64,000 nucleotides of DNA from assembly GCF_003269295.1 (NCBI RefSeq), contig NZ_QLTT01000015.1, positions 94,054 to 158,053 on the forward strand, given 5' to 3'. A model generated the notes under the pieces. It ran no database searches. It worked only from the letters and a program-made list of their open reading frames with translations, and was not told the DNA's origin. This DNA is from Lentzea atacamensis (lineage in GTDB: Bacteria > Actinomycetota > Actinomycetes > Mycobacteriales > Pseudonocardiaceae). Shown in pieces: positions 8,362-17,740 of this stretch (position 1 is the stretch's first letter; the number at the start of each line of letters is the position of its first letter). A program made the translations under genes and the position numbers.

Positions 8362-10512
8362 ATGCCGCAGCTCGCGTTCGCCAACAGCTTCTGGGAAACC
8401 TACGACCAGCTGGAGAAGCAGGTCAGGTCCGGGGTGCGCAAGGCCATGTCCAAGTTCCAGCAGCTCTCGATCGCCGAGCTGTACGCAGACAAAGGGCTGC
8501 ATCTCGAGTCCGTTGACAAGGCTCGTGATGCGCGGATGCGCACCATTCGGATCACCGACTTCTGGCGCGGTGTCGTGCTCGCACCCGACGACGGGAGCGA
8601 CATCTTCCTGTTGCTCAACGTCGTGCCGCACGATGACGCATACACCTGGGCCGCGAAACGGCTCTACACGGTGAACACGGCCACGCGGGCGCTCGAAGTT
8701 CGCAACGTTGTCGCGATCGAGCAGTTGACGCCTCCCTTGGAGCAAGCGGCCGCGAACGCGCCGGTGTTGCTGTTCGAGAAGCACTCCGACACGGTGCTGC
8801 GGGATCTCGGCATCGACGACCAGGTGCTCCGGGCGGCGCGCGCGATCAGCGACCGGGCGCAGCTGGAGGCGTTCGGCAGCCTGCTGCCGGAGGACCAGTT
8901 CGAGGTGTTGCAGTACCTCGCAGAAGGGTTCTCGCCCGAGGAGGTCTACCGCGATGTCGTAGCCGAGCGCCGGCCCGCCGATCAATCGTCCGAAGTGGAC
9001 GACAGCCTGGCCAGGGCGATCACCAACACGCGCACGCGTATCACGTTGGTGACCAGCCCCGACGAACTCGCCGAGATCCTGGACAAGCCGTTCGCGGCCT
9101 GGCGGGTGTTCCTCCACCCGTCACAGCGACGGGTGGCCTACCGCGTCTCCTACAACGGCTCAGCGCAGGTGACCGGTGGCCCCGGTACGGGCAAGACGGT
9201 GGTCGCGTTGCACCGGGTGAAGCACCTGCTTTCCCGTTCTCCGGATCGCCGGGTTCTCCTCACCACTTATACCAACGCCCTCGCCAGGGCGTTGCGCGAA
9301 AACCTGGCGTTCCTGCTCGATGATGACGAGCAGCTTGCCAGGGTGCAGGTGACGACTGTCGACGCGTTCGCGAACCGAGTCCTCCGGGAACACGCCGGAC
9401 GAGTGCTGTCTCCCATTTCGGACAACGATGGACGGCAGATATGGCGGCGCGTTTGCAGGCAACAGAACCTTCCTTGGAACGAACAGTTCCTCGCGAGCGA
9501 GTTCCGGCACGTCGTGCTGGCCCAAGACGTGCGAACCCATGACGAGTACCTCAAGGTCGAGCGTCGCGGCCGTGGCTCGTCGCTTCGGGCTGCGCAGCGC
9601 AGTCAGATCTGGTCGGCGATCGAGGCTTTCAAGGCCGAGTTGCGCTCGGCGGGCAAGACCACGCACCTCCAGATCTGCGGCGAGGCGGCGGACGTCCTCG
9701 CTGGCGGCGAGCACCAGTACGACCACGTGGTCGTGGACGAAGCCCAAGACCTGCACCCGGCTCAGTGGCGAGTGCTGCGCGCTGCCGTCAAGGCCGGACC
9801 GGACGACCTCTTCATCACTGGTGACCCACATCAGCGGATCTACGACTCCCGGGTTTCGCTGCGCGCGGTCGGCATCTCGGTCACCGGCCGGAGCAGCAGG
9901 CTGCGGATCAACTACCGCAGCACCGCCGAGATCCTCGCCTGGTCGACCAGGCTGATGGCCGACGTCGCGGTCGACGAGCTGAGTGGCGACGGCGGCGACA
10001 CCTTGGTTGGCTACCGGTCCCTGTTGCACGGCGGGAAGCCCCGGCTGGCGGGGTTCCCGAACGAGCAGGCCGAGGTCGCGGCGATCGCCGGGTGGGCGCG
10101 CGACTTGATCGCCCAGGGGGTTCCGGCTGCGGACATCGCCGTGTGCGCCCGGTTCAACCTGACCTTGGACAAGGTGTTCGACCAGCTCACCGCCGAAGGG
10201 ATTCCGGCGGTGCGGGTCAGAGACCAGCCGGGTGCCGATGTCGACGGAGTCAGGCTGGCCACTATGCACTCGATGAAGGGACTGGAGTTCCGGTGCGTGG
10301 CCGTGATCGGTGTCAACGAGAAGGCACTGCCCTTCGCGAAGGAGATCACGCCTCCTGACGTCGATCTGCGGCAGTACGAGAGCGACCTCCTCAAGCAGCG
10401 GTGTCTGCTCTTCGTCGCATCCACGAGGGCAAGGGAGGCTCTCGCGGTTACCTGGAGCGGTACGGCCAGCCCGTTCCTTCCCGCTGGCGCGGAACGCCAG
10501 GTGTGGGACTGA
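8362..10512 (+). CDS. UvrD/Rep-like SF1 helicase with RelE-like N-terminal domain
   Basis: 716 aa. Residues 1-110 resemble RelE/ParE-type toxin folds that are commonly fused to such helicases. The SF1 core follows: Walker A GGPGTGKTVVALHR (about residue 272), VVVDEAQDL, GDPHQRIYD, RINYRST, TMHSMKGLEF and FVASTRARE. No nuclease domain is visible at the C terminus. I prefer ATG 8362 (GGAG at 8349-8352, nine bases upstream) over GTG 8356, which sits only three bases from it. It follows the methylase directly and is the last gene of the operon; a convergent gene begins after 151 bases. Canonical DISARM ends with the PLD nuclease DrmC, so this helicase may be a substitute effector or an accessory factor. 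Confidence 0.8.
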   Translation: MPQLAFANSFWETYDQLEKQVRSGVRKAMSKFQQLSIAELYADKGLHLESVDKARDARMRTIRITDFWRGVVLAPDDGSDIFLLLNVVPHDDAYTWAAKRLYTVNTATRALEVRNVVAIEQLTPPLEQAAANAPVLLFEKHSDTVLRDLGIDDQVLRAARAISDRAQLEAFGSLLPEDQFEVLQYLAEGFSPEEVYRDVVAERRPADQSSEVDDSLARAITNTRTRITLVTSPDELAEILDKPFAAWRVFLHPSQRRVAYRVSYNGSAQVTGGPGTGKTVVALHRVKHLLSRSPDRRVLLTTYTNALARALRENLAFLLDDDEQLARVQVTTVDAFANRVLREHAGRVLSPISDNDGRQIWRRVCRQQNLPWNEQFLASEFRHVVLAQDVRTHDEYLKVERRGRGSSLRAAQRSQIWSAIEAFKAELRSAGKTTHLQICGEAADVLAGGEHQYDHVVVDEAQDLHPAQWRVLRAAVKAGPDDLFITGDPHQRIYDSRVSLRAVGISVTGRSSRLRINYRSTAEILAWSTRLMADVAVDELSGDGGDTLVGYRSLLHGGKPRLAGFPNEQAEVAAIAGWARDLIAQGVPAADIAVCARFNLTLDKVFDQLTAEGIPAVRVRDQPGADVDGVRLATMHSMKGLEFRCVAVIGVNEKALPFAKEITPPDVDLRQYESDLLKQRCLLFVASTRAREALAVTWSGTASPFLPAGAERQVWD

Positions 10513-10556
10513 CGGCTCCTTGCAAATGGGGTGTCTGTTCCGCGCTTGCGGCTATT

Positions 10557-10659
10557 CGCGGCACGTCACCTTCGCTGCCTTCGCACAAGCGTTGGCGAGG
10601 CATCTTGCGGCCTCGTCCTCGTAGGCAGGTCGAGCACCTGCGGCGGAAGACGTGCCGCG
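10557..10659. repeat. 11-bp inverted repeat flanking an ~80-bp spacer between convergent genes
   Basis: CGCGGCACGTC (10557-10567) is perfectly repeated in inverse at 10649-10659 (GACGTGCCGCG). Both copies are in the 151-base space between the UvrD-like gene and the convergent methylase-like gene. The arms are too far apart for a simple terminator and no T-run follows. It could be a small MITE-like relic or a scar of an excised element. Nothing else in the spacer is recognisable. Confidence 0.4.
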
Positions 10660-10663
10660 GAAC

Positions 10664-12331
10664 CTAGTCAGCGGTGTCCGGGCCAGGACGCAGAGCTCCG
10701 CGAGCCAGGCCGTCGCGAGCCAGCTCGACGGCGCGTCGGCTCCACCTCGCGAGTTCGGTCACGGACCTTTCGAACTCGTCGAGACGGCGGAAGGCCGCGC
10801 CATAGGCTCGTTGATCGGCAATGCTCATCTGGGGGATGCGTGCGCCTCGAACGTCCACGCGGAACGTGCCGCTGCTACTGGTGGCCTGCTTGATGTTCGC
10901 GGCGCTTCGCGCGAACCCCGCCAGGTAGTCGGTGTCGAGCCTGTCGCTGGTGGAGGTAACAGCATCACCGGAAACCTCGACGAGCCCGGCCCTGGCCAGA
11001 TCGGCGATCTTGATCGCCGCACTGTCCAGCGAACCTGGACCTGCCGTGATGGTGGGCAGTAGCGTTTCGAGCTCCGCCAGCCGGGAGGCCACCGCTGCGC
11101 GAGCGGCTTCGTAGTCGGCGAGGTGGTCGATCCGCGCCGCCGCCACGTACCGGCCGGGAGTCAGATCGACCTCCTCGTCGAGCAGGTCGATGGCGGGCAC
11201 GTCAACCGTGTGCGCCGTGTCCGGTTCGAGGGTGTCGCCCGGTGCGTGGTCACTCAGATCGATCATGCGGACATGGCTGCCGACTAGTTCCCCATCGGTC
11301 GGGCGCGTCAGCGACCAGAGCTGCACCGGCTGCTGATGGGAGGGGACCATGCCGCCTGGCAGAGCGACGACCTGCGTGAGCACGCCGCGGCGGACGAGTT
11401 CGGCCCGGATTCGTCGTCCGGCCTTGCGGTAGGCGGCCGAGGCGGGCATGACGACGACCGCCCGGCCACCCGGTGCCACGTGGGCATAGCAGTGCTGGAG
11501 CCAAGCCAGTTCGCTTTCCGCGCGGGTCGGCACACCGAATTCCCAGCGCCTGTCCAGCAGGAGCTCGTCACGTCCCCAGTCGCTGGCGTTCACCGGTGTC
11601 TCGCACACCACGAGATCCGCGCGAAGGTCCGGCCACTGATCATCGCGAAGTGAATCTCCGACTCTGATCGTGACCTGAGGTCCGCCACCGAGAGTCGCCC
11701 GGCACGCGGCGAGGCGCGCCGCGTTTGGATCCAACTCCTGCCCGAACAGCGTCACCTCGTCGGATCCGCGGCAGGCGAGCAGCAACGACCCGACACCGCA
11801 GGCCGGGTCGAACACCTTTCCCCTCGCCGGACCGGCGAACCGGAGCACGGCAGCTGTCAAGCGCGGTGTGGACATGGGCTCGGCGCCTGCTCGGCTGGGG
11901 GACGCGAGCACCCTTGCCAGCAGCGCGTCGACGACCTCGTTCGGTGAACTGTCCCGCGCCATCTCGTGCACCTTCGCGCGGGAGTCCGGTCCAAGGCCGC
12001 TCGAGTTTCCCGTCGTAAGCTCGTCCGCGACGTCGGCCACGGCTTCGACGAGGTCGTCGCCGTACCGGGCGCGCAGGGCTTGCCAGAGGAGAACTTCGGG
12101 TGAAGGGCCGTCATCTGTCTTTCCCTGGCTGTTCAGCCACGCTTCTACGTCTGCCAACGCGAATCGGGCGGTACGGCCGACTCCGCTGGCAGGGGCGGGG
12201 AAATCCGGATACCGCTTGCGCCAGTTGGACACCGCGGCTCGTGTGACGTTGGCCAGCTTCGCGATCTCGGCCGCCGTCACCAGCGGTCCGGGTCTATCTG
12301 CGAAGTCCGTGTTCACGAGACGATCGTACAC
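10664..12331 (-). CDS. N6-adenine DNA methylase-like protein with N-terminal HTH and degenerate catalytic motif
   Basis: 555 aa. Residues 17-68 are a helix-turn-helix/excisionase-type domain (LVTAAEIAKLANVTRAAVSNWRKR is its recognition region, written here in part: AEIAKLANVTRAAVSNW). Residues ~150-370 form a HsdM-like methylase fold with an intact SAM loop (DPACGVGSLLLA). The catalytic NPPY/F position reads VVCETPVNASDW, so the asparagine-proline-proline is gone and methyl transfer is doubtful. It may act as a SAM-binding regulator or structural subunit. It lies 167 bases downstream of jetD on the same strand, with an AT-rich palindromic patch between, so it may have its own promoter. The start is GTG 12331; GTG 12316 is possible. 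No HsdS or HsdR partner is in the window. Confidence 0.75.
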   Translation of the reverse strand: MYDRLVNTDFADRPGPLVTAAEIAKLANVTRAAVSNWRKRYPDFPAPASGVGRTARFALADVEAWLNSQGKTDDGPSPEVLLWQALRARYGDDLVEAVADVADELTTGNSSGLGPDSRAKVHEMARDSSPNEVVDALLARVLASPSRAGAEPMSTPRLTAAVLRFAGPARGKVFDPACGVGSLLLACRGSDEVTLFGQELDPNAARLAACRATLGGGPQVTIRVGDSLRDDQWPDLRADLVVCETPVNASDWGRDELLLDRRWEFGVPTRAESELAWLQHCYAHVAPGGRAVVVMPASAAYRKAGRRIRAELVRRGVLTQVVALPGGMVPSHQQPVQLWSLTRPTDGELVGSHVRMIDLSDHAPGDTLEPDTAHTVDVPAIDLLDEEVDLTPGRYVAAARIDHLADYEAARAAVASRLAELETLLPTITAGPGSLDSAAIKIADLARAGLVEVSGDAVTSTSDRLDTDYLAGFARSAANIKQATSSSGTFRVDVRGARIPQMSIADQRAYGAAFRRLDEFERSVTELARWSRRAVELARDGLARGALRPGPDTAD

Positions 12332-12359
12332 GTGGGCTGCAGTTCGACCGTCGTCTAAT

Positions 12360-12385
12360 CTGTTAACAGCGCCAACATATATTGG
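12360..12385. promoter_or_regulatory. AT-rich palindromic patch upstream of the methylase-like gene
   Basis: In the 167-base space between jetD and the methylase-like gene there is a perfect palindrome CTGTTAACAG (12360-12369), followed by the near-palindrome CCAACATATATTGG (12372-12385). Local base composition is far more A/T-rich than anything nearby. The position, 29 to 54 bases before the GTG start on the minus strand, suits an operator overlapping a promoter. Autoregulation by the HTH of the methylase-like protein is a guess. Confidence 0.45.
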
Positions 12386-12498
12386 TCCAAATGAATTGAT
12401 TTACCTGGGCGGGCGAGCTCGTCAGTCAGGCCCCGTGCCCGCGACGCCCTGCGGATCAGCTGGCACGGCAAGCCCAGTCCGCACCTGCCGTGTAGCTA

Positions 12499-13731
12499 TC
12501 AGTCCTGTCCTTGAAAGACCTGCTGTAGTCGGGTTGCGGCGTGGCTGAGCGGGATGGCTTCCTGCTCGATCCTTCGGAACGGGGTGGGGCCGGCGGTTGC
12601 GATGATGTTGTACGCGGTGGTCTCGGCTTCGGTCAGGCGCGGCAGGGTTGTCGCTGACGGCTTGATGGGGCGGCCTGCCTTGTCGTGGTTGACGCCGTGT
12701 TGGGCGTACTGGTGCAGGTCAGTGGCATTCATGAGGATGGAGGCAACGGGTCTCGCCGGTGCGCCGTCTGGCGCCGGTTCGGCCAGTGCGGCGCGGAACT
12801 GGTCGAGGATCGTGTACCCGTCCGCGTCGATGTCGCCCCAGTAAACGATGTGGTCTGCGGCACGGATCCAGGGGACGTTCGCGAGTAGTGCGGCTGCGGC
12901 CTTGCCACCGCCCTCGACCACGATCGTGTTTCTGACTGGTGGGAACCAAAGGCGGGAGTCGCGGTTCTCGACGACGAGGACGACGCGCGGCTGATAGGCG
13001 ATGTCGTGCACGTCGCCGGTGGTCCAGGCGTCGTGCCTGCGGCGCCCCGACGCAATGTGCTCAGGATCGACATAGGTCAGGTGCACGACGGTCAGCCGGG
13101 GTCGGACTTCTTCTCGGACATCGCGTCCGGCGGCATCGCGCAGCAGTGCGCCGTGGGTGTCTAGCCACTTGGTGTGCATTCCGGGAACCGGGAGCTGCCG
13201 CAGGGTCCACGTGCCGGCATCGGGGTGCTGGCGTAGCCAGGTCACGGCACTGAGCAACACCTCCACGTCGACGGCCTGAAGACGGTAGACGGCCCGGAGC
13301 GTGGTCGGGGAGAGGACCGCGTTGGCGGACTGCAGCATCAACGCGAGCGCACGGGCGCGGTCGACGGCCACGTTTGGAGGTTCAGCGTCAGCACGGGTGT
13401 CGGCTATGAGTGCGACGGCGCCGTCCAGATCGGTGACGAGCGTGGCGGGGAAATCGCCGGCGACTCTGCGGATGGTCACCGCCTTGCGAACGACTTCTGC
13501 TCCGGTGGGGAGCTGGCTGGCGAATTCGCGCCACTGCATGTGCCACTCGTGCCAGACGGCGTGCCCGAGCCGCTCGACGGCCTTGCCAGTCGACACACCT
13601 GGGCGGAGCGGAACCGAGAACACAATCTGTTCGCCGACACCGAGTTCCGCGCACACGGCCTCCGCCCACTTCTGATCGACCTTGCGGCGAACCGCCGCTA
13701 CGGCGTCCTTCGGGGTGACGAGTGCGCTCAT
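12499..13731 (-). CDS. jetD: Wadjet nuclease subunit JetD
   Basis: 410 aa. The N-terminal part matches DUF3322 and the C-terminal part DUF2220, a Toprim/topoisomerase VI-A-like fold. VVENRDSRLWF and VVEGGGKAAAA, then YWGDIDADGYTIL, give the acidic metal-binding residues (E in VVEN/VVEG, DxD in GDIDADG). JetD cleaves closed-circular DNA that the JetABC motor has extruded, which removes plasmids. ATG 13731 overlaps the jetC stop (ATGA). It is the last gene of the operon, as in type I Wadjet. All key residues are visible, so it should be active. Confidence 0.93.
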   Translation of the reverse strand: MSALVTPKDAVAAVRRKVDQKWAEAVCAELGVGEQIVFSVPLRPGVSTGKAVERLGHAVWHEWHMQWREFASQLPTGAEVVRKAVTIRRVAGDFPATLVTDLDGAVALIADTRADAEPPNVAVDRARALALMLQSANAVLSPTTLRAVYRLQAVDVEVLLSAVTWLRQHPDAGTWTLRQLPVPGMHTKWLDTHGALLRDAAGRDVREEVRPRLTVVHLTYVDPEHIASGRRRHDAWTTGDVHDIAYQPRVVLVVENRDSRLWFPPVRNTIVVEGGGKAAAALLANVPWIRAADHIVYWGDIDADGYTILDQFRAALAEPAPDGAPARPVASILMNATDLHQYAQHGVNHDKAGRPIKPSATTLPRLTEAETTAYNIIATAGPTPFRRIEQEAIPLSHAATRLQQVFQGQD

Positions 13732-16700
13732 GCGTCCGGAACACCGACCAGGGGCTTTGCCCAGGATCGGCCCTGGGAGTTCTTGAGGATCAGGTACTCC
13801 GCGTCCACGTGCGGTTCGATCGCGCTGTGCTTGTCGTTGGGGGCACCGATGACAAGTTGGAAGCCGAGGCCGCGCCATGCGCCGATGGCACGGCCGGTGA
13901 AGTGTGCGTCCGCCTTGATCAGCGCCTCGTCGAGGAACACGGGCGCGTAGCGGGGGCGGTCGGCGCCCGCGTCGCCCAGCTGGTACCGCAACGCAGCTCC
14001 GACGATGAACGCGACCAGCTCCTGCGACTCACCGCCGGACTTCTCGCCGATGTGGTCGTACACGGCGACGTGGTGACCATCGAGATCGCGTTTCTCGGCG
14101 CTGATCCGAACATGGTTGCGCACGTCGACGAGGTCGGCGAAATCAGGCGCGGTGCGTCGGATGCGGTCGATCACCTTGGCCATTCGGTGATAGGCGCGTT
14201 CCCTGTCATCGTCCGTTGCCGCCTGGTCGATGAAAGCGCGGACTTCGCGTAGCTCCTTGCGGAACCGGGCTCGCACCGCTGAGTGGCTCTCCTGAGGGTC
14301 GATCCGCAGCCGGTGGTTGTCGTCGGAGAACGGCAGTTCGGCGAGGATGCGGTTGACCGGGTCGATCCGGTCGCGGATCTCCCGGACGGCGGCAGCGAGC
14401 TCGCTGTCCAGACCGGTGAGGTCATTGCCGGACAGTTTGAGCAAGCTGTCGCGCCACTCGGCCTCCAGCTCGTGCAGGCCGTTGGTCTCCAAGTCGGTGA
14501 GCAGCCGGTCGAAGTCGCGGTACGAGGCGTCCGCATCGACGCCGAGGTTCGGGTTCGGCCAGCGCTCGAGGAACGTCGACAACGTGTCGAGCAAAGCCTT
14601 CTTCGACCGGCCGATCGCCTCCGCCGCGGACTGCCGGTCGGCGCGCAGCCGCTCGGTAGCCCGCTTCACCGCCGCGTCGAACTCCGCGAGCACCCCAGCA
14701 GGGGTGGTGCCGTCCAGATCGCTGGAGAACAGCGCCTCCAGGTACGTGCGGTGTTCCACGCTGACATCGGCGCCTGTCTCCGCGGCGGTGTCCAGTGCCA
14801 GCTGGGCGCGGTCCACCTCGTCGACGGTCGCCTCCCAGGACTCACTGAGTACCTTCACGCTGTCTTTCTGCTGTCCGACGCGCTCGGTCAGTTCCCTGGC
14901 CCGATCCTTGAGTTCGTCCACCTGGCGCTGCAGCTCATCAATTCGCGGATTGCCTGCGCGGACCCCCTCGATGACGCGGTTCCAGCGGACTCGTTCCGCC
15001 TGAACGGACTTGATGTCCACCTGGTCCCAGGACAACTCGGTCAGGGTCTGGTAGGCCGTGCGCCTGGTTTCGAAAGAGTTGAGGTTCTCCTCTGCCCTCG
15101 TTGCAGCACCGACAGCATCGTCAAGGCGTTTGCGTGCAAGGCCGATTCGGTTCTCGAGGTCGGCAAGCAGCCGGTTGTTGGTGAAACCGAGCAGGTTGGG
15201 CCGACCGTGACCGCCGTGTGCGCCCCGACCACCTTCCGACGTCTGGCCGGTGATCGTGAGCGCCTTTGGGTGCTGCGCCAGCAACTTCGGTGTTTCGACA
15301 CAGACGTAGTCGAACCGGCGGGCGAGCTCGCTCTTGAGCCAGGCGGTGAACGGCGACGGCCGGTAGTCGAGCCGGCCGGGGAGTGTCTTGCCGTCCAGTC
15401 CGATTTCGTCGCGCAGACCGGTGCGCACGCCCTCGAACTGGACCCGCCGCGCGGTCGGCACCGCGTTGATCGCCTCGCGGAAGGAGTTCAGCCGACCGAT
15501 GTCGATCAGCATCCGTGTGGCGAATCCGCCGAGCGCCAGGTTGAACGCCTCGCGCCACGGCTCGAACTCCGTCCGTACCTCGATCAGCTCACCGACGAAC
15601 GGCAGGTCGTCCGGGCGGAGTCCGGCGGCCTCAGCCAACGCCGCGCGAGCCGCGTGCAGCTCGGTCGGAATGTTGCCCCGCCGGTTCTTGACCGCCGTGT
15701 ACTCGGCGCGCCACTCGGCCAACTCGCGTTCGGCTTCCTTCTTCTCCGTCATCGCATCGGCGAACCGGATCTGGGCGGTCCTCCTGGCGTCCGTATCCGC
15801 CAGCACCCGGTGCGCCGTCTCGACCAGGCCTGCGAAGTCCTCCCCGGTCGACACGGTCGCACCGATGGTGGCGAGTGCCCGGTCCAGCCGCTCCCGCGAG
15901 CGTTGGACATCGCCCAGCCGCTGCTCCACGCCGCGGATCTCCCGAAGGGCGGTGTCGAGGCGGTCACCACCGGAAGCACGAAGCGTGTCAGCCACCCCGT
16001 CGCGCTGTACTTCGGTCGCCTTGACCAGGGCGATGGTCTCCGACAGTTCGTCTTTCGCGCGGCGGTGCCGCCGGGAAAGGTCTGTTTCGGCCGCGCGCAG
16101 CAGATCGAGCCGGCGCTCATGACGCCACAACGCGGCAGGGGACGACGGGTCGGTGAACGATCCGACCTCGTCGATCAGGCGCAACCGGTCCACCGCTTCG
16201 TCGATCGTGTGCCGGTGTTCGCGGATCGGGGTCAACGCCTTCACCTGCTGGCGGGCGGTGATCATTCTCTTCCGGGTGCCGGACAGCTCGTCGAACTGCT
16301 GCACCACCGCGTCCGCGGTGGCCAGTGTGGACGGCTCCTCGAGGACCATCGTCTTGTACAGAGCATCGACTGTGGTGATCTGCTGACCGGCCTGGATACG
16401 ACCCAGCAGCGCGACCGCCTTGTGCCCATCGCCCGCAGCGCCGATGCCCAGCGTGGTGTGCAGACGCGCGGTGAAATCCCGGTCGGTGTCGAAGCAGGTC
16501 AAGCCGGTTGCCGTGACCTCGGCACGAGCGAGCTTCTTGCTTGCCGGGCCTTCCAGCGCCCGCAGTTCGTATCCGTGGTCACAGGTGGCGCGCACCGCCA
16601 CGACGTCGTCGAGTCCACGGGCGGACGATGGCACATACCAGGCCCGAAGCGCGGTGAATTCGGCACCGGTGTGGTCGGCCCATGTCATCGCGATGGCGGA

Positions 16701-17072
16701 CCAGGTGTCGCGGCCGTCGCCGCGCAGCACCCGCAATTTCGTCTCGCCGTCGGTCCGGGACTCGTCGAGTTTGCCGCGCGCGTAGGAGAGGATGTTGCGC
16801 TGGTCCTTGCCGCGGGGCCTGCCGACGACTCCGCCGTTGGACGCCCCGTTGAAGGGCGTTGTGTGCGGCATGAGCAACGCGATGTAGGAGTCCATCAGCG
16901 TCGACTTTCCTGAGCCGGAACCTCCACTGAGCAGGGTCGCTCCCGGTGCGAGTCGCAGGTGGTGGTACCCGTCGTAGCCGCCCCAGTTGACCAGTTGCAG
17001 GTCTCGTGCCACCCACTGCTGGCCTCGCGACGCTGCCGGGATCAAACCGAACAGCGTGTCGATCATGCTCAT
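13728..17072 (-). CDS. jetC: Wadjet SMC/MukB-like ATPase JetC
   Basis: 1,114 aa. The Walker A GGSGSGKSTLMDSYIALL is at about residue 50, followed by long heptad-rich stretches (roughly 270-470 and 650-860) on either side of a hinge-like middle. The C terminus has the signature GEKSGGESQELVAF and a Walker B FLDEALIKAD. This is the JetC pattern: an SMC motor that loops DNA and hands small circles to JetD. ATG 17072 sits in an ATGA overlap with the jetB stop, which decides the start over an upstream in-frame start at 17102. Confidence 0.94.
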   Translation of the reverse strand: MSMIDTLFGLIPAASRGQQWVARDLQLVNWGGYDGYHHLRLAPGATLLSGGSGSGKSTLMDSYIALLMPHTTPFNGASNGGVVGRPRGKDQRNILSYARGKLDESRTDGETKLRVLRGDGRDTWSAIAMTWADHTGAEFTALRAWYVPSSARGLDDVVAVRATCDHGYELRALEGPASKKLARAEVTATGLTCFDTDRDFTARLHTTLGIGAAGDGHKAVALLGRIQAGQQITTVDALYKTMVLEEPSTLATADAVVQQFDELSGTRKRMITARQQVKALTPIREHRHTIDEAVDRLRLIDEVGSFTDPSSPAALWRHERRLDLLRAAETDLSRRHRRAKDELSETIALVKATEVQRDGVADTLRASGGDRLDTALREIRGVEQRLGDVQRSRERLDRALATIGATVSTGEDFAGLVETAHRVLADTDARRTAQIRFADAMTEKKEAERELAEWRAEYTAVKNRRGNIPTELHAARAALAEAAGLRPDDLPFVGELIEVRTEFEPWREAFNLALGGFATRMLIDIGRLNSFREAINAVPTARRVQFEGVRTGLRDEIGLDGKTLPGRLDYRPSPFTAWLKSELARRFDYVCVETPKLLAQHPKALTITGQTSEGGRGAHGGHGRPNLLGFTNNRLLADLENRIGLARKRLDDAVGAATRAEENLNSFETRRTAYQTLTELSWDQVDIKSVQAERVRWNRVIEGVRAGNPRIDELQRQVDELKDRARELTERVGQQKDSVKVLSESWEATVDEVDRAQLALDTAAETGADVSVEHRTYLEALFSSDLDGTTPAGVLAEFDAAVKRATERLRADRQSAAEAIGRSKKALLDTLSTFLERWPNPNLGVDADASYRDFDRLLTDLETNGLHELEAEWRDSLLKLSGNDLTGLDSELAAAVREIRDRIDPVNRILAELPFSDDNHRLRIDPQESHSAVRARFRKELREVRAFIDQAATDDDRERAYHRMAKVIDRIRRTAPDFADLVDVRNHVRISAEKRDLDGHHVAVYDHIGEKSGGESQELVAFIVGAALRYQLGDAGADRPRYAPVFLDEALIKADAHFTGRAIGAWRGLGFQLVIGAPNDKHSAIEPHVDAEYLILKNSQGRSWAKPLVGVPDA

Positions 17073-17740
17073 GCGGTGGCCTCGTTCCGTCCGCGCAGCC
17101 ACTGCTCCAGCTCGGAGAGCTTCGCGGTGCTCAACACAACCTCCACCATCGGGGTGATCCGGTACCGGCCCGCTGACTCCTCTGTGAGCAGGCCTTCGGT
17201 GACCAGCCGCTCCACGGCTTTGCGGACCTCTTGCTGGCCGCGGGCCAGGTTGTGGTCGTTCGGATCGAAGTACGTCAGCACAGTCTGCTCCAGCTCTTCG
17301 ATGTCCACCCTCGCGGACGTCTCGCCCGTGCCGCGTTCGCGTTGGAAGACGGTCCGCAAGTGCACGAGCACCAAGGTCTCGGCCCGGTTGTAGGGGTCGT
17401 CCTTGAGAAGGATCGGCACGTCGAGCTCCGCTGAGCGCACCTGCTGCTTGTAAGCGACGCCCCGGTCGTGGTCCACCACGAGGCGGACGAACAGATCATG
17501 CATCCGTGACTCGATGATCTGCTGGTTCTCCAGCAACGTGCGCCACTGCGTCGAGTTCTTCTCGGCCAACAAGAACTTGCGCCGCAACAACTGCACCAGC
17601 ACCCGCCGCACATCCGCGTCCAGGGTGCCCGCGTCGCCGGCGAACAATTCGGCTGGGTCGTCCTCCATCGAGACCGGGTCGATGAAACCGGCCTCCGTGC
17701 CTGCCGACCAGTCGTCGTCGGCGCCGTCCGGTTCACTCAT
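17069..17740 (-). CDS. jetB: Wadjet kleisin-associated subunit JetB (DUF4194)
   Basis: 223 aa, acidic N terminus, then a winged-helix-rich DUF4194 region (LRRKFLLAEKNSTQWRTLL is in the core) with a C-terminal stretch VTEGLLTEESAGRYRITPM typical of MukE-like folds. JetB bridges JetA and the JetC ATPase. ATG 17740 begins inside the 3' end of jetA (eight-base overlap) and the stop overlaps the jetC start, so the whole operon is translationally coupled. Confidence 0.9.
   Translation of the reverse strand: MSEPDGADDDWSAGTEAGFIDPVSMEDDPAELFAGDAGTLDADVRRVLVQLLRRKFLLAEKNSTQWRTLLENQQIIESRMHDLFVRLVVDHDRGVAYKQQVRSAELDVPILLKDDPYNRAETLVLVHLRTVFQRERGTGETSARVDIEELEQTVLTYFDPNDHNLARGQQEVRKAVERLVTEGLLTEESAGRYRITPMVEVVLSTAKLSELEQWLRGRNEATA

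Noticed and set aside
10557..10659. Intrinsic terminator for the UvrD-like gene
   Set aside because: The arms are about 80 bases apart and no T-run follows; reported only as an inverted repeat.
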